Positions 8,801 to 22,721 of a DNA stretch of 64,000 nucleotides are shown here, one piece after another. The first letter of the stretch is position 1. Every line of letters begins with the position of its first letter. Below the pieces are notes generated by a model that worked only from the letters and a program-made list of their open reading frames with translations, was not told the origin of the DNA and did not search any database. The stretch is from Archegozetes longisetosus (taxonomy: Eukaryota > Arthropoda > Arachnida > Sarcoptiformes > Trhypochthoniidae), in assembly GCA_018873245.2 (NCBI GenBank), contig JAEMBT020000008.1, forward strand, positions 10,023,172 through 10,087,171. The letters are read 5' to 3'. The translations under genes and the position numbers were made by a program.

Positions 8801-11800
8801 ATTAATACGTAAGCAATAAATTTGTTGGCCTTTAAACATAATGTTACCCAAAAGGATAGAATTTCGGACATATTATGTTTACAATACATTAATAGTAATA
8901 AATGCAATAATAAAAATACAAATATTTCCCAAATAACTTGTGCTTTATTGTTGTTAATGTCGTAGTGAACATATATTATGCAACAATAGTCTACAAATAG
9001 TATTGATTACGACATAATAATAGAGTTTAAATATTGCATTAAAATCGATGGTCAGCGTGTTTATCTTCTAATACTTATTCAAAGTTAAATTAACTATTTT
9101 TAAAACTATCTTTATTGTGAAACAATATTAGCATAAATTCACAATAATATATTCCATGCACAATTACCGTCTAATAGTAGTAATCAGTTTTCAGTATGTG
9201 AATACTTATTCATTGATGACAATTTTTCAAAGTTATTTAGATCTAATTCTCTAGTTCTAGATCAGAATACAAATTTATTGGACATTTTAGATTAAATTTC
9301 TTTGATTTGACTCATTTTGAATAAGTAAAAGATTCTCAAAGTATCCCCAAATTGAATAATAATTCTTATTTAGCACTTATTCACAACTTTTATTCATTAG
9401 AATACAGAATCTCATTGGATTGTTACTAGGAATGAGTCAGAATTCTCTTGAGAGATTCTACGGAAAATTCAATCTAAACTAGTATTTGGAAAGCATTTCT
9501 AATATTACTATAAAAACAAATGTAAATCGAATTGAGCTCAAGATTCGCGATTCCAGAAATTCCTAAAATTGATAAAATATTCTCTCATTGATTGAGGAAA
9601 ATATTGACAATTCTTGTCAAGGACTTGAATTAGATAGGAATAAGTTCTTTGACTTTTTGAAATTGAGAATTTTTATTATTATATTCAATACTTATGAGCC
9701 AAACACCAATATTCTTATAAAGATATAGCAATAATTCTGAGGGTCATTAAGAGAATTAAGTTCTCTCCCTTAAGAACATAAAAATTTAGCCGTTGTTTCG
9801 CTGACACTTGACATTAAAAGATGTGTATGTCCTAAGTTTTTATTGTTTGGTACTTTATTGATAGCAAACAAAATAATTTCTATTTGCTATTCGTCTAAAT
9901 CATTTAGAAAGAAAAGTCGCATTTATTCCCAGAATTTCTCTAACCTATTATCATATATCGTGACATTTATATTGTATTTAATACCTATTACTGTCGTTTG
10001 AGTTGGAAAAATGTATGAAATCATATATCTCTATGACCGGTATATGAATAAACAGAAAAGTTTAATATTTATAAGACTACAACAATAATGGTTCGCTATA
10101 ATGTGTTTTAATTATGTGGCTTCTGAATGATTTATTGTAACTACCTAGACTTCCGACTGATCAAGCTTAAGAAATAAAATAAACTCAAGCTAATTCACTG
10201 TTAATGAAACTTTTTTTTGTTGAGTGGAGCTTAGTATTAACTAAAAAATGTCAACCAAATTTAACAATAGTTATTATCACAAAACACTTTCCAACTAATA
10301 AAGCTTATCATTCACATTATCTCACTTTTAGAAAAGAGTGTATTCAAGTTACTTAACAGAATAGCCAGAAAACCCACTTACAAGCGAAACAACAGTGTTT
10401 TATGACAATATCTCCAGCGATTATCAGTGACGTAGTTAAGTAAGGACCGAGAGATGTTTCTGCAAGTCAGCGCTTTTTCAGGTATAAAACTGTATTTTCA
10501 CACAAATATTGGCTTAAGTAGCATTTGACGCAATTCATAACAATTTATTCTTTGATGTCTGTTAAATTAAACTTAAATTTGATTTGAATTTGTAAGAATT
10601 AAACTTGATATTTCGAACTTGTACCACTCTATGAAAATTTGATGACTACGCCAATGATGATAATTTCTACAACTCATAACAAAATTCATTATATAAAAGT
10701 TAGTAGTTGAGCCAATAGAGAGAAGTGTCTGAAGGCGTTCATCAAAATGTACTCTTTGATAAAAGTTTTAGATAATAGTTTTCAAAAGCAGCCCTTAGAA
10801 ATAGTTTTCAAAAAAAAGTCTTCATAAAAGAGCCAAACATTCACCTGTAGTCAGAACTTTATTATCAGTGGAAAATCTAATTTTCCGAGGAGATAGATAT
10901 CAATAGATTAAACATCTGTATCATTTCTGATAATCTATCAAAACCAATATTTCGAAAGATCAGTTTCTCTATTGATAAAAAATTTCAAACTAAAAGCAGA
11001 TCTTTAATTCCTTTTATGAATACCAATATTATTTCTCTAAGTGACTAAATATTGGTCTTCAATTGATAGGTATATTGTCTTCAATATTAGCCGTATTTAA
11101 GTTCTGTTATTTTTTGAAAACATTCAAAAACTTTTGAAAACCTTCGATTAGAGAGTTGATTTAAATATTACTCATACTATCTCAACAGTACGATTGATAC
11201 TGCTTTTAATTTAATTCTATGGATAAAAAATAAAACTTTTAATTATTTAAATATGACTCAACTGAATTCTAACTAATTGCAAGCTTAGAGTACCGATAGT
11301 AATTTGATTTTGCATGATTTCACGCGTTTAGCATTGCAAAATCTTTTTCAATGTTTTATAGACTATTCATAAGGAAGTGAAGTAAAACTATTCACTTTTC
11401 TTATCATATGCTTTATTTACTAGAGTGCCTCGTATGCTATGAGGTAAATTATGTCTTACCAGAAGTATCTAGGCTAAACACGAGGCAATTGGGACATTAT
11501 TATGGAAATTAAGCGGTTCAATAGAAGAGTATGTGAATAATTAAGAATGAATTCAACAAAAATTATATATTCAAATGGAACACAAACAGATGTTGTTTGA
11601 AACTTATAGGTTGGTGAAAGGTTTGAATCTAATATTGAATTATTTGAAAAAAGTCAACAACTCCAACTGAAATTTAGTAAACTAAAAGAGTTTAATAGTA
11701 ACCTTTTTCTCATCTGGCGATTAATTAACACTTGTTATAAATTGAAAATTTTAGCATTGTTAAGCAACTTACTAATTGGTTAAAATTTGGAAAATTTTCA

Positions 11801-12146
11801 AATCAAAGCTTCACTGTTCTATAAATAGGCATTGATTTAGTGACACGTTATTTATTATTTAAATATATACTTCACTTTATATCACTTTAATTAGTTGGCT
11901 GTGTAGACTGTATATTATCATTAATATTATGAACAAATAGTTCAATACTTTATGAGTGATCTAGCAAACAAATATTATAATTAAGTTAAACATAGCTCCC
12001 AATTAAAAATCTTTGTTATTCAGCAAAGAACATATTTAAAAGAAAGTACACAACTTTTCGATTTAGTAGTATATTTTTGCAGACTTTCATTTGAATAATT
12101 GATTGCTTCAAGCATTGTGTTTATCTCTAATTAAGTACTCGCTATA
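5866..12146. other. Gene-poor A+T-rich DNA
   Basis: No exon, RNA gene or long repeat that I can support. Open frames such as 7107-7289 (minus) are short and low in complexity. Confidence 0.5.
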
Positions 12147-12320
12147 CAGTCATTTCTCGATATAGTGAACTTCCCTTTAGTGAGTCCTCGTTATAGCAAA
12201 CGCAACATTCTGGTCCCAAAACACATTAACCTATCCAAAATAATCTCTTCACAGGGAAACTTCACTAAAGTCAATCAAAATACTTGGTCCATAGCGACTC
12301 ACTGTACCGAGGTATTACTG
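12147..12320. mobile_element. pogo/Tigger-like MITE, 174 bp
   Basis: The element starts CAGTCATTTCTCGATATAG and ends, read on the other strand, CAGTAATACCTCGGTACAG. The first 22 bases agree at 17 positions. It is flanked on both sides by TA (12145-12146 and 12321-12322), the target duplication of the Tc1/mariner superfamily. CAGT...CTCG-type ends with internal CTCGTTATAGCAAAC are typical of pogo/Tigger-derived MITEs. There is no transposase reading frame, so it is non-autonomous. Confidence 0.75.
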
Positions 12321-13545
12321 TATTGAGATATTTTTGTAACAATGTAACAATTCTGCATAAAAATATTGAGTTTGTTAACAAATGCACAATTTTCAGCCTA
12401 ATTGACAACAACATTAAATAAGAAACATTTTCTACTCAAAATTTGAAAACGCTTTAGAAGTGCTTTGGTACCGTTACATCCATTTATTTATATATAACAT
12501 ATGAGACGTTTAAAGATTCGCTCCCCTCTAAATTACCCCTAATTATGTCAATGGTTTTATGGCATATTAACGTTTTAACACCTGATTGATCAATGATTGA
12601 TGTTATTTTTGTGGATTATTTCGTAAATTTCTGTTGACTACAGTTCATAACGACGAAGGGAACTAAATGCTCTGATATCTCAGACGTAGTTGGTGAATAA
12701 ATACATATTTTCCTGGCTCTAATCTTTATAATGAAAGCGAGTGATAATTAAGAGTAAACAACCAATTCTTTAAGACTTTTATCAAGACGATTAATGACTC
12801 AGTCTTAATGATGAATAAGTTTGTGCAAACTGTTTTCTACTTGCATTGCTTAGAGTTTTAATAAGAACTATCTTTAGAAAATAGGTTTTGCTACCGATTG
12901 TTCTTCTTATTAATATTCTCATATGTTAGAAATAAAGTTCAAGTATTATTAGAGAAAAGTTCTAAAATGGCATCAAATTATTTATACCGTAGTATAATAA
13001 GCGGATTCTAGGATCATCTCTAGGTCAATTGAATGCATACTGTTTTTCTGACCCATTTATCTGTTGATTTGTGGTAGAAATTGAAAAGATTAGGTACAAA
13101 CAAGTGCTTGAAGTGAGAAAACATTGCTTAATATATTTGACACATCATTACAAGAGAATAGTTTATCTTTTGTGTTTTCTCTCGTATGAGTTATTCTCTC
13201 CTATACTTGATATCCATTCATGTATTCTATGTGTCACTCCTCATATAATAGTTGAATTATAGCATAATTGCTTTATAAGTTTTGACTAATTGTTTATTTG
13301 AATGTATGAAAAAGTTAATTACTAACAATTAACTGTTTTGCTTCTGTAAAACAAACAACAATTTTGCCTAACAAAAATATAGCTTTAAAAAATTGATGTT
13401 AAATTTGACTATTTCTGACACTATCCTAAAACGTAAAACTTCCTACAAAGCTTTTAATCTCTTTTTATTTCGCCTTCAATTTTCAATCAAAAATTCAGTG
13501 CTGGTATTAGTATTAATATGCAAATAGACTTTTCTTGCTGCTCAC

Positions 13546-13562
13546 TTCTCTCTCTCTCTCTC
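13546..13562. repeat. (TC)8 microsatellite
   Basis: Uninterrupted TC dinucleotide run of about eight units. Confidence 0.9.
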
Positions 13563-14074
13563 ATGAAATCTAAAGTAATTTAGTATGCAAAACTTTTTGT
13601 GTTTTGTTTTGTTCATCAGGTGATTATTGATCCAGCACTTCGTTTTAGTAAAAAATTTGCTCTTTAAATATTCATGATTATCATTCAAAGTGTTTATGCT
13701 ATGCATGAAATGTCAGACTTTTATAGGCATAAAAAACCACTTTTAAGCTTCAGCTCAAATTTTATGCTCGACTTTAGGTCTAATATATAAAAACTTTAAG
13801 TCATTCGAATGATTGAAGACTAGAATATTCTCCAGAACACTGATAAATAAATTTCAATTAATTAGACATCATTTACTATGAATGATATCTAGCTTTAAAA
13901 GACTTCAGTTATCATCGACTGTTAAGTAAAAAATTGTGGAATAACTTGGCTAACAATTTGCTAAATATTTAAATAACATGATATTCTATATTGAAAAATG
14001 TAGACTTTGAACCAATGAAAAATTAGATTTTTATTGTTTAATAATAGTTGTGGCGCTCAATGGTTGTCATTCTT

Positions 14075-14119
14075 GTGACGCTTTACTGCTTATTAGTATT
14101 TAAGAGCAGTAAAAGTCAC
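14075..14119. repeat. Inverted repeat able to form a 15-16 bp hairpin
   Basis: The left arm GTGACGCTTTACTGCT (14075-14090) pairs with the right arm AGCAGTAAAAGTCAC (14105-14119) across a 14-base loop, with only one GC/T irregularity. This is the strongest short stem in the gene desert that I noticed by eye. It could be a MITE core or chance; a microRNA precursor would need a longer stem. Confidence 0.6.
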
Positions 14120-17070
14120 TAATTAGTAGACACGCTATTGCTAAGCAATAATAACATTGCTAGAACTGTATAATTAATTAAAAACGCGAACAACTTGCTT
14201 ACTAAAGTGGATTTCAAACTCAAATACAGAATGTTCTTCATAAAGGAATTTAGAATAGTTGGAAAGAAAATTTGGCTGTTGGGTCGATACTGAAAGCTAT
14301 TGTTTAGATAAATATTATGAGGGTCGACAGTTTTATTATTAAGTTATAATTCATAATAAAACTTATGAACTTATGTGTTGAATAGCAGTTAATTTCACTA
14401 GAAAGGAAATTATATGTCGAATAGTAGGCGTTTAGGTAGGAGTTTATTTGTTTGAATCTCAATTCTTAGTATCACTTAACTAGTTTGGTGGTTCTATTCA
14501 TTTGAGCCTCTATTGTGTTGCTTATTAAATGGTTAGATACTAAGTTATTCTTCACTAAGTTTATGATAATTTCTTACTAAACACTTGGACCAATACAGCA
14601 TTGTTTTCTTGACTAATATTGTAGTTAAAAGTTAGTATAAAAACAAACTTATCCACCGTAGTAGTGGCACTTATTGATCAAAAGCACTTATTTAGCTGAA
14701 TATCTCTTCTCAAAAATACAATAATCACATTAATGTTGACTAATAAAATGAAATCACATTTATTTCTATAAACTCATATTCTATAATCAACCAATCAAAT
14801 TATAGAAAAGATTTAATTAAACATTAATAATTATTGATAAACAGAAGCCATAAATGTGGAGTAGTTGTGTATTAATTAGAAAATGTAATAGAGAATATTC
14901 TATATTGGTAGCGCTGAAATGGGTATATAATAAACAAGCTTATACTGTAATTCTTTTATACCTCATGACATGATTATAATTGGTCTAACAGCTGCACCTG
15001 TTCTGCATCTTTCAAGTGCATTTTCTCCACCGAAATCCTAAATTGCATACAATTGTTGTATAAACTGCTGGTGGCAATAAACAACAAATCTCGTACTCTT
15101 CACTCACTCAAGTATTTTCTCGATCGATAAGATCTTATTATTTGATTAAGATTTTGCTCTGATTTTCTTTATCTCAATGAAGCCAACATTTAATTCGCTA
15201 TTTATTTCTAACTTAATCATTTGTTGTTAAATTAAAATTTTGTGAAATTATAACTTGAAAGAAATGAAAGTGAATAAAAGTTTGCTTTTTAGATAAATGG
15301 GATTGTTAAGAAGCAATTTAATTGAAACATATGCATATATTTAATTATTTTAAGATGGTCACATGATTTATTCGTTTGTGTATTAAATTGTGAAGCTTTG
15401 ATAAATTAGATGAATACAATAAACTTAATGAAAAGCAAAATATTTCTCTTAGAGTCAGTTATGAAAGCAATGAACTTGTTTTGGAAGAGAAAATATAATC
15501 CCTCCTCAATATGATTAGTGGATCGTTTAAAAAGATTCATATAATCCAACTAAATAATAAGTTAGAAGTGAAGCAAATACTTTCGCATAAACAAATCGAC
15601 GCTGGAACATATAGTTATCTTCTTTGAACTCATCCATTTTCTCATAAATATTCAACAAATTCATCTAATACTTCAGAGTCTATCAGACTGAAACAAACAA
15701 CTTACCAAATAAATTCATCATTGTTCTTAGTAATTTCACTAAAATGATTTGTTTTGAAAAACATTCAAAATTAGACATCGAAGTATTAAATGGATTTGTA
15801 TTTGTTGCCCCAACTCTAACTTTAAAGAGAATTAACGTTTTGTATGATTTGAAGGTTACTCAAGAGATTAACGATTGGGACGATTAAGTAAAGAAGTTTT
15901 TCTTACGACTCTTGTATTGTTTTGAGCGTCTGAACGTTAAGCAAAAAAAAGAAAGTTTTTAAGTATTGACTAAGAATCAGACATAAGTTTACTCATTAAG
16001 AAATAGGTCACAAGACAATATAAATCATAATGCATTAGATTATTAGACTTGAGGTACTAATTAGTGTTTGGGTGGCATAAGTTCACTATAATTAGAAGAG
16101 AGATTTGTTTGTATAAATTATAAAGTAGTAAAACAAAAAAATGAATGCTAGTATTTTATTCTTCAAATAAATCTCTACTTTCTTAAGTTATCAATCTAAA
16201 CTTGTAAATACTTAATAATTACTTAATCTCTTATACTTATTACTCCATCTCTTCAAAGATGACTTTTTAGTAAATGATTTGTTTTTAATTAATTAGGTTT
16301 GTCAATCTATTTTCACATTAACTTATTTGACAACAAAAATATTGCTCAATACACATATTTAGTTAAGAGAAAAATGAAATTTTCAACATTTAATCATAAA
16401 TTAGTTATCTGTCTATAACTGACAGCAATATTGCACATCCGTTTAAATAGTTTTGATCCTAAACAAATCATTAATATTCATCACATTTAACTTAATTGAC
16501 AATTGAAGGAATAATTTATAAGATTTGTCACTTTTCTGACAGATTAATAATTTGCTAAAATTTAGACAAATTTGTTCAATCTAAAAGTTAGTGATCTCTT
16601 TAGGAAATTCGAGAACAAGACATTCTTGTGCAATACCAGTGAACTTTATATTAAATATCTATTGAGATATAACTTAAAAGCTTTCATATTAAACGTTGTT
16701 TTTCTATTCACATCTGATATCCTTATATAATATAAAAACAAATTTTTTCTCAAGTAATCGTTTGAAAGAAGTTAAAGAATAATATGATATTTGAAAAGGT
16801 TATAAGATGTATATAGAGCTATATAACTAGTTAATAGTATGAGATATACAGCAGTAATATATTTGAATGTGCAATGAACTAGTATTAGTATATGTTTTGT
16901 TAGTGAAGTCATGCATTTATGGCAAAATTTGATGGTACTATCAATTGAAGCGTGATATTTGTTTTTCTCCCTCCTTATAATAAAAGCACTACATACGAGC
17001 TATAAACATATCTTACCAAACATCCGATCGATAAATGAACATTAGAGAAAAAATAAAACACTTGTTATCA

Positions 17071-17127
17071 TCTAAAAGTTTTTCTAAAAGTTTTTCTAAA
17101 AGTTTTTCTAAAAGTTTTTCTAAAAGT
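17071..17127. repeat. 12 bp tandem repeat, ~4.75 copies
   Basis: Unit TCTAAAAGTTTT repeated without mismatch from 17071; the last copy is truncated at TCTAAAAGT. Confidence 0.92.
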
Positions 17128-20100
17128 CATTGGATTTAAGATAAATGGCAAGACATTTGAGAATCTTCAGCTAAAATGCTGATTAATTTTGATATTTTTG
17201 AAAATGTTTAAAAGCTTTCTGATTTGAAAAACGTTTGGTATTAATTTTTTATATCGATAAGCTTGAGTTTCTGTGAAACTAGTTTCATATTCTCTCGTGC
17301 TGTACTAATAATTAAGATTAAATAAAGCCTACGTACACGTGTTACGAAAAATTTAATTCTTCTTTCAAGTGACATTTTCTACGCATTAGCTAATAAAGAG
17401 CTCATATTTCTCGATTAGGGCTTCTGATTTATTTCACCAGAACCTCATCCTTTATATATTGTTAAATGTTGTTTCATAACAAAGATAATATAAAGAAGTT
17501 GAACATGAGAAAGCTTTAAAAAGATTAAAATTTCGAACAATACCAAATTTTAAGGTAGTTATCTTATATTCGAAAACTTAAAAATCCATGATAGCATCAA
17601 CAAAAATGTAGTTACTGTGTCAAGTTGTTTGTGGTGCTAATTAATTTGTAATTAAATTTGACTTGTAATTTTGCGATTTACCACAAGTATGATATTTTTT
17701 CTGTACATTAAGTGTTTTATAAGTTTGCTACTATCTGAAGAAATAATGGTCTGATAGAAAGGGCACCCTGGCATCCACCGTTTATGTTTGTTATCGAGAA
17801 TTATTAGGTTTTGAAGTGTACCTAATTTATGTCGTACTGTGATATGATTTGAATTAAAATTCGTGTCATAAGTACACTTTTTTTCAGACATTCTTATCAA
17901 TATGTGAGCTCTGATTTGAATTTAGTGGGGGAGAAGATAAATTTAACCAAAAAAAACATTTTCTTATTTTGGATATTTTTCCGGAAAGATGACTTAATGT
18001 AAATTTTGAAATGTATGCGTACTTTTCAAGTAATACTTGGGTTTAAAAATAGGCATAACTTTCGAAACTTTGAACGCATATATCGTTTGGATCACTATAA
18101 CAGAAAATATTAATATTTTTGCATTTGAGAAATCCGATAGATACTATTTTTGTCAGTAACGTAAAAAGATTACATTGTATTCTATAATCAACCACTTGAA
18201 TAGCATTCAAATTTTTCAGATTTGTATTGTTTTAAAGATTGCAAAATTCAAATCCGTACCAAATAAGTTATTTCTCAATATCTCTTTTCCCTAAGAGCAT
18301 TGGAGGTGGTAGAACTGAAGCAAGACTGGCAAAGAATTAATGGTTATCGACTCTATACCTTAACTCCTTACAAATTGTGCAGTAAAACTATATAGGTCCC
18401 TGGTCGAGTAAATCCGTTTACCTATTACCCGAAGTCACTTTCGACCATCCATTTCTCTTAAACAGATATGTATATTTTGATTGTGTTTTTGTCAACTTAT
18501 TCAGAATAAGTACAAGATCAAAGATATTTAACGGTCTAGGAGCTAGAACAAATTTTTAGACAGCGGTTTAGATGCGAAAACTCTGAACTCTAATTTAGTT
18601 CCGAGTTTAATATTCTAACTTCTATAAATAGACCAAAAGCCAAAACTACCTGACACAGTAAACTATAAGTCAAAATCAATAATTGCAAATAATGTTTGAA
18701 AATGCATTTCAACCTTGGAATCGTCGAATATCTTCATTCTAACACTCATTTAAAGTCAAATAATTTAGACATAATCAAAATGTACTCTACCGTTGAAGAG
18801 AAATAAGCGATCAGTAATCACTTCAAGTGATCGAAAAAAGCAACTTGTGAGATCACATACCTGTATATTTTGGCTTGATAATTCATAAGGAGTTCAGGTG
18901 TAGTTGATAATTGGGAATTTTTTACCAATTTCTCTTCATTTCAATCAAGAAGATCGCAATAGCAGTCCAAGATATATATACTGAGTGTATATCGAACCGA
19001 GAAACTGAATCTAGTTTTTTCCTAATGTGAAACACAGGATTTTATTTATTAAAATGGTCAGCGGCTACCCTGGATCATAAAAATAGCTGAACTCGAGTCG
19101 ACATATTCTGATTCCAACGTGATGACTTAAGACCTTGAGATGAGTAGATCTTGAAATATAAAGTAGCAAAGAGACATATAAAAAAACAGTAATCATAATT
19201 CATTATGTTGAGTAAGTTTTATATCCATATTTTTTTCTCGCAAGATAAACTACAATTTTCAATCCGTTTTACTATAATTCAAATGTCGAACAAGTTTGTA
19301 AAAATTCTAAAATTTTGCCTTCACTATAGACTTATTAAAAGATTGTAAAAATAGAATTTTAGCTGATTTTTGTGTTAAAAGGTCAAAATGATCAAAATTG
19401 AATTTAAAATGTCGAGTATCTAATGAATAGAAGATATTTTTAAAGTTTGGCAAAATTTCTATTGCATACACAAAAGTGCTGTTTGACAACCTAAAAGTGC
19501 AAACTACACAACTATTTTTGCTCTCAATCTAATAAAATGTTTGATTTTATGTGGTTTTGTTTTTACTAAACATTATTCATATTTATTTGATTTTTGTTGA
19601 TTCACTCGAAAAATCAATTGATTGATGCTGAACAAACTTTTTGTTCTTATCACAAACTCTATTTGTAAATAAAGTACTCGATCTAATGAGATGCACTTGC
19701 AACCTTGTATAAGAATAAATTTTTGATAAATTTTCAAATCGTAAAAATTGACGCATCAATTGAAATTTGTCAAATTTGATTATATAGATGAATAAGACAA
19801 ATTTTATACAATTTTCTTTATTAACAAGTTAGATATGAATGAGAATGATATTTTGAAGAAATCAGTCTAATATATGGTTAGACTTTTAGATAAGATGCAA
19901 AATGTAATATAATTTTGATAAAAATATTAATCCTCTTCCGTTGAGTAGAGCTTCATTTTCAATGTTAATAAATATCGTACAGCGACTCTTTCATACTAAA
20001 CAAGTTACGTAAGAATCATTCTTTAGCTTTCAATATTTATTTCAGCTATTCTTCTATTTTAATATTCTCTGTTTGAGAATAATCTCAAGCATTTATTAAT

Positions 20101-20355
20101 TCTAATTTAGTCTGTTCAATAATAAGATTATAGCTATTAAGAAATGTTTTCATATGAAAAGTACCGCAAGATAACTAAAATCAACGTAACCTAATCATAT
20201 AAAGTTGGGGTTTATTTCACAGAACAATTTGATACATTTATTTGAAATAACGATAAAACTACCCGCATCTTCTCAAAGATATCACTTTGATTATCATTTA
20301 GTATTCGTTAAGGTTATAACCAGTTCATTTTGATCACCAAAAGCTTATATTCATA

Positions 20356-20392
20356 AGTTTTAATGAGTTTTAATGAGTTTTAATGAGTTTTA
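20356..20392. repeat. 10 bp tandem repeat, ~3.7 copies
   Basis: Unit AGTTTTAATG repeated perfectly and ending in AGTTTTA. Confidence 0.9.
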
Positions 20393-21413
20393 GAACTTTA
20401 ACTTAGAAACAACGATCAATTGCAAGAACATTAATATTAGAGACTGAAATAATTATCATTAAGTTTTTAGTTGTACTAAAGAAAAACTATATTCTAATAA
20501 AAATGAATTTTCAAGACATATCTAGTTGCATAATTGTTTTTAATTACTATTCTTAGGCTCATTTATAATAATCATAATTAATTGAGCCGGACTTTGCTAT
20601 GACTTCGTGATCATTAAGATGAATAGCAAGCTTATGCATTATTCACAATTATAATTAAAACTTGTTATATGCGTTCAAGCTTGAAAATTTAGATAAATTA
20701 AGTAAAACTTCAGTTGTTTAACTGTGAAATTTTCACTACTTTTATACCTTTCTGAGTCCAATTTGTTTAGACGTCAGACTGCTCTATGGTTGAGGTAACT
20801 AATTTACTTTTATGAACCAATAAATATCTAACTCTATAAAACTTAATAACTTCTCAAATCTATTTGATTTGAATAGAAAATTATCAAAAAAGCTTATAAA
20901 GGTATCTAAAAAGCCTATAAAGATATCCAAAAGTAGAACAAATAAAAGAAAAAATTGTGATGCTTAAGATATAATTTAGAAAGAAGAGTTTCTTAGAATT
21001 AGTATATAATATTGATTATGTTCCATATTCTAAGCTCATTAACTGATTCATGAATTATTAACGAGAGAAGATATGATTACATGTAATTGAAGCTAAGTAT
21101 ATATGTTTGACATTCATAAATATTAACATCTATTGGTAATTGTTAACCAAAAGGAGTATAATATATAATCAAATTGACTTCGTATTATATAAGAGTAATA
21201 GTGAAAGACAACTCAAACATAATAAGTTTGATTGTCTGCTAAAATCGCTTAATATAATTATGATTATAGTGGAACAATAGGCCCTTTTTCTGATGATTAA
21301 CTTCTTGCCATTATTGTAATTAAGGTGTTGTCATGGATATATTCACTTTTCTTTCATCTATTTATCATTAATCTTAAATAATAATTTTTTTGTCATTTTA
21401 AGACTCAATATGG

Positions 21414-21448
21414 ATAATATTCTGACAATATTCTGATAATATTCTGAT
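21414..21448. repeat. ~12 bp tandem repeat, three copies
   Basis: ATAATATTCTGA-type units in tandem, the middle one varying as CAATATTCTG. Confidence 0.85.
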
Positions 21449-22685
21449 GGCCTCTAGAATGTTTGAAATTTTATCTATACTTTTGCCTAACACAAAGTTA
21501 ATGCAATCTAAGAGAAGGCCTTTTGTGTATCTAACAATCAGGTTGTTATCTATGGACTAAATTTCTCAAACTAGCATAAGCTGGTCTTTGAAAACAAAAG
21601 TACTTTATTCTTTTAGTTAAAGTAGGCTAATAGATAGTGAAAACTGCGAAAATTGGTTATCTAAATGCTTCAAATTCACTAAAAGGTTGGATCAAAGTAT
21701 AATTTGGAGACTTATAATTTTAAAATTGCTAACATTTTAGACTCATAATTGCTAGAAGTGAAATCAATTTTGTTAGTTTTCAAACTTAGGTAACAAGATA
21801 TAAGAGTTTATTTCAACACAACAAATCTGTTTTAAATTAAGTGATACTTAAATCTCAGATCCGCTTCAGATCATTGAATTGTAGTTTTATGTTTCAAATA
21901 ATGCATTCTTTTATCAAACTATTGATAAATTTTTCAATGACAATGACAGCTGTAAAATTATTCAAATATAAGTTTAAAACTCGAAGATATTAGAGACCTA
22001 TGGACCATTGTTAAAGCTTTTTTAAAGATTACCAAAGATTAAAAAACTTTTTATAGTTTAAAAATACGTAGGATAATGGTTCAAATTTTCAATAAAGGCA
22101 AAACAATCCAAGATAAAAACTTAAAAACTACCATATTATGTGAAATCTGGTGCACCTCTGCACTATTTTTCATTAGATGTGGTTCGTAACTGTGTTTTCA
22201 ATGGGTAGAAGCTTTGTTGTTGTAGCTTTCAACATAAGAATCAGTTGCTTAGCTGCAAAAGTTGGATCAAATGAATTTACTGTAGAGGTATTGGAATTAA
22301 AATGAGTGCAATAATAGTATACTTGCATAAGATTTATATACACATACGGGAGGTGTAATTAAGAGCGTGCATAGCTACAAGAAAAACATAGTTGCCATCT
22401 TATTCACCCTTATTTGCGCTTAGTATCGATTGTTATTGTAAATCTTCTATTCAGTTTTTACTAAAACTTTTTGTTTAACATATTTTTTCATTATCAGACT
22501 TGGTGGAAAATAATGTACTACCATATGCACTGAAAACTATATAATCAAATAGGCCTATAACACATTCCTGAGAATGCAAAAATTGATTTGAATCAATCTT
22601 AAAAGAGAATTGCGATTACTTTTTCTGTCTAAAATCATTAAGAAATCATTTTCACATCATATGAATTATTATTGGGAAAGAATCT

Positions 22686-22721
22686 GCGCATAACAACACC
22701 CCATTCCGGGTTGCTATGCGT
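22686..22721. repeat. Inverted repeat, 12 bp arms
   Basis: GCGCATAACAAC and GTTGCTATGCGT pair at 10 of 12 positions around a 12-base G+C-rich loop (ACCCCATTCCGG). It stands out against the A+T-rich surroundings. Confidence 0.6.

Larger units (their letters stand above)
12321..17070. other. Gene-poor A+T-rich DNA
   Basis: No supportable gene. It contains a short (TC)n tract at 13546-13562 and a hairpin at 14075-14119, described separately. The open frame at 13071-13262 has no recognisable feature. Confidence 0.5.

Noticed and set aside
18300..18460. G+C-richer patch that might be a retrotransposon fragment
   Set aside because: All frames are interrupted and no polymerase, integrase or gag motif is visible.
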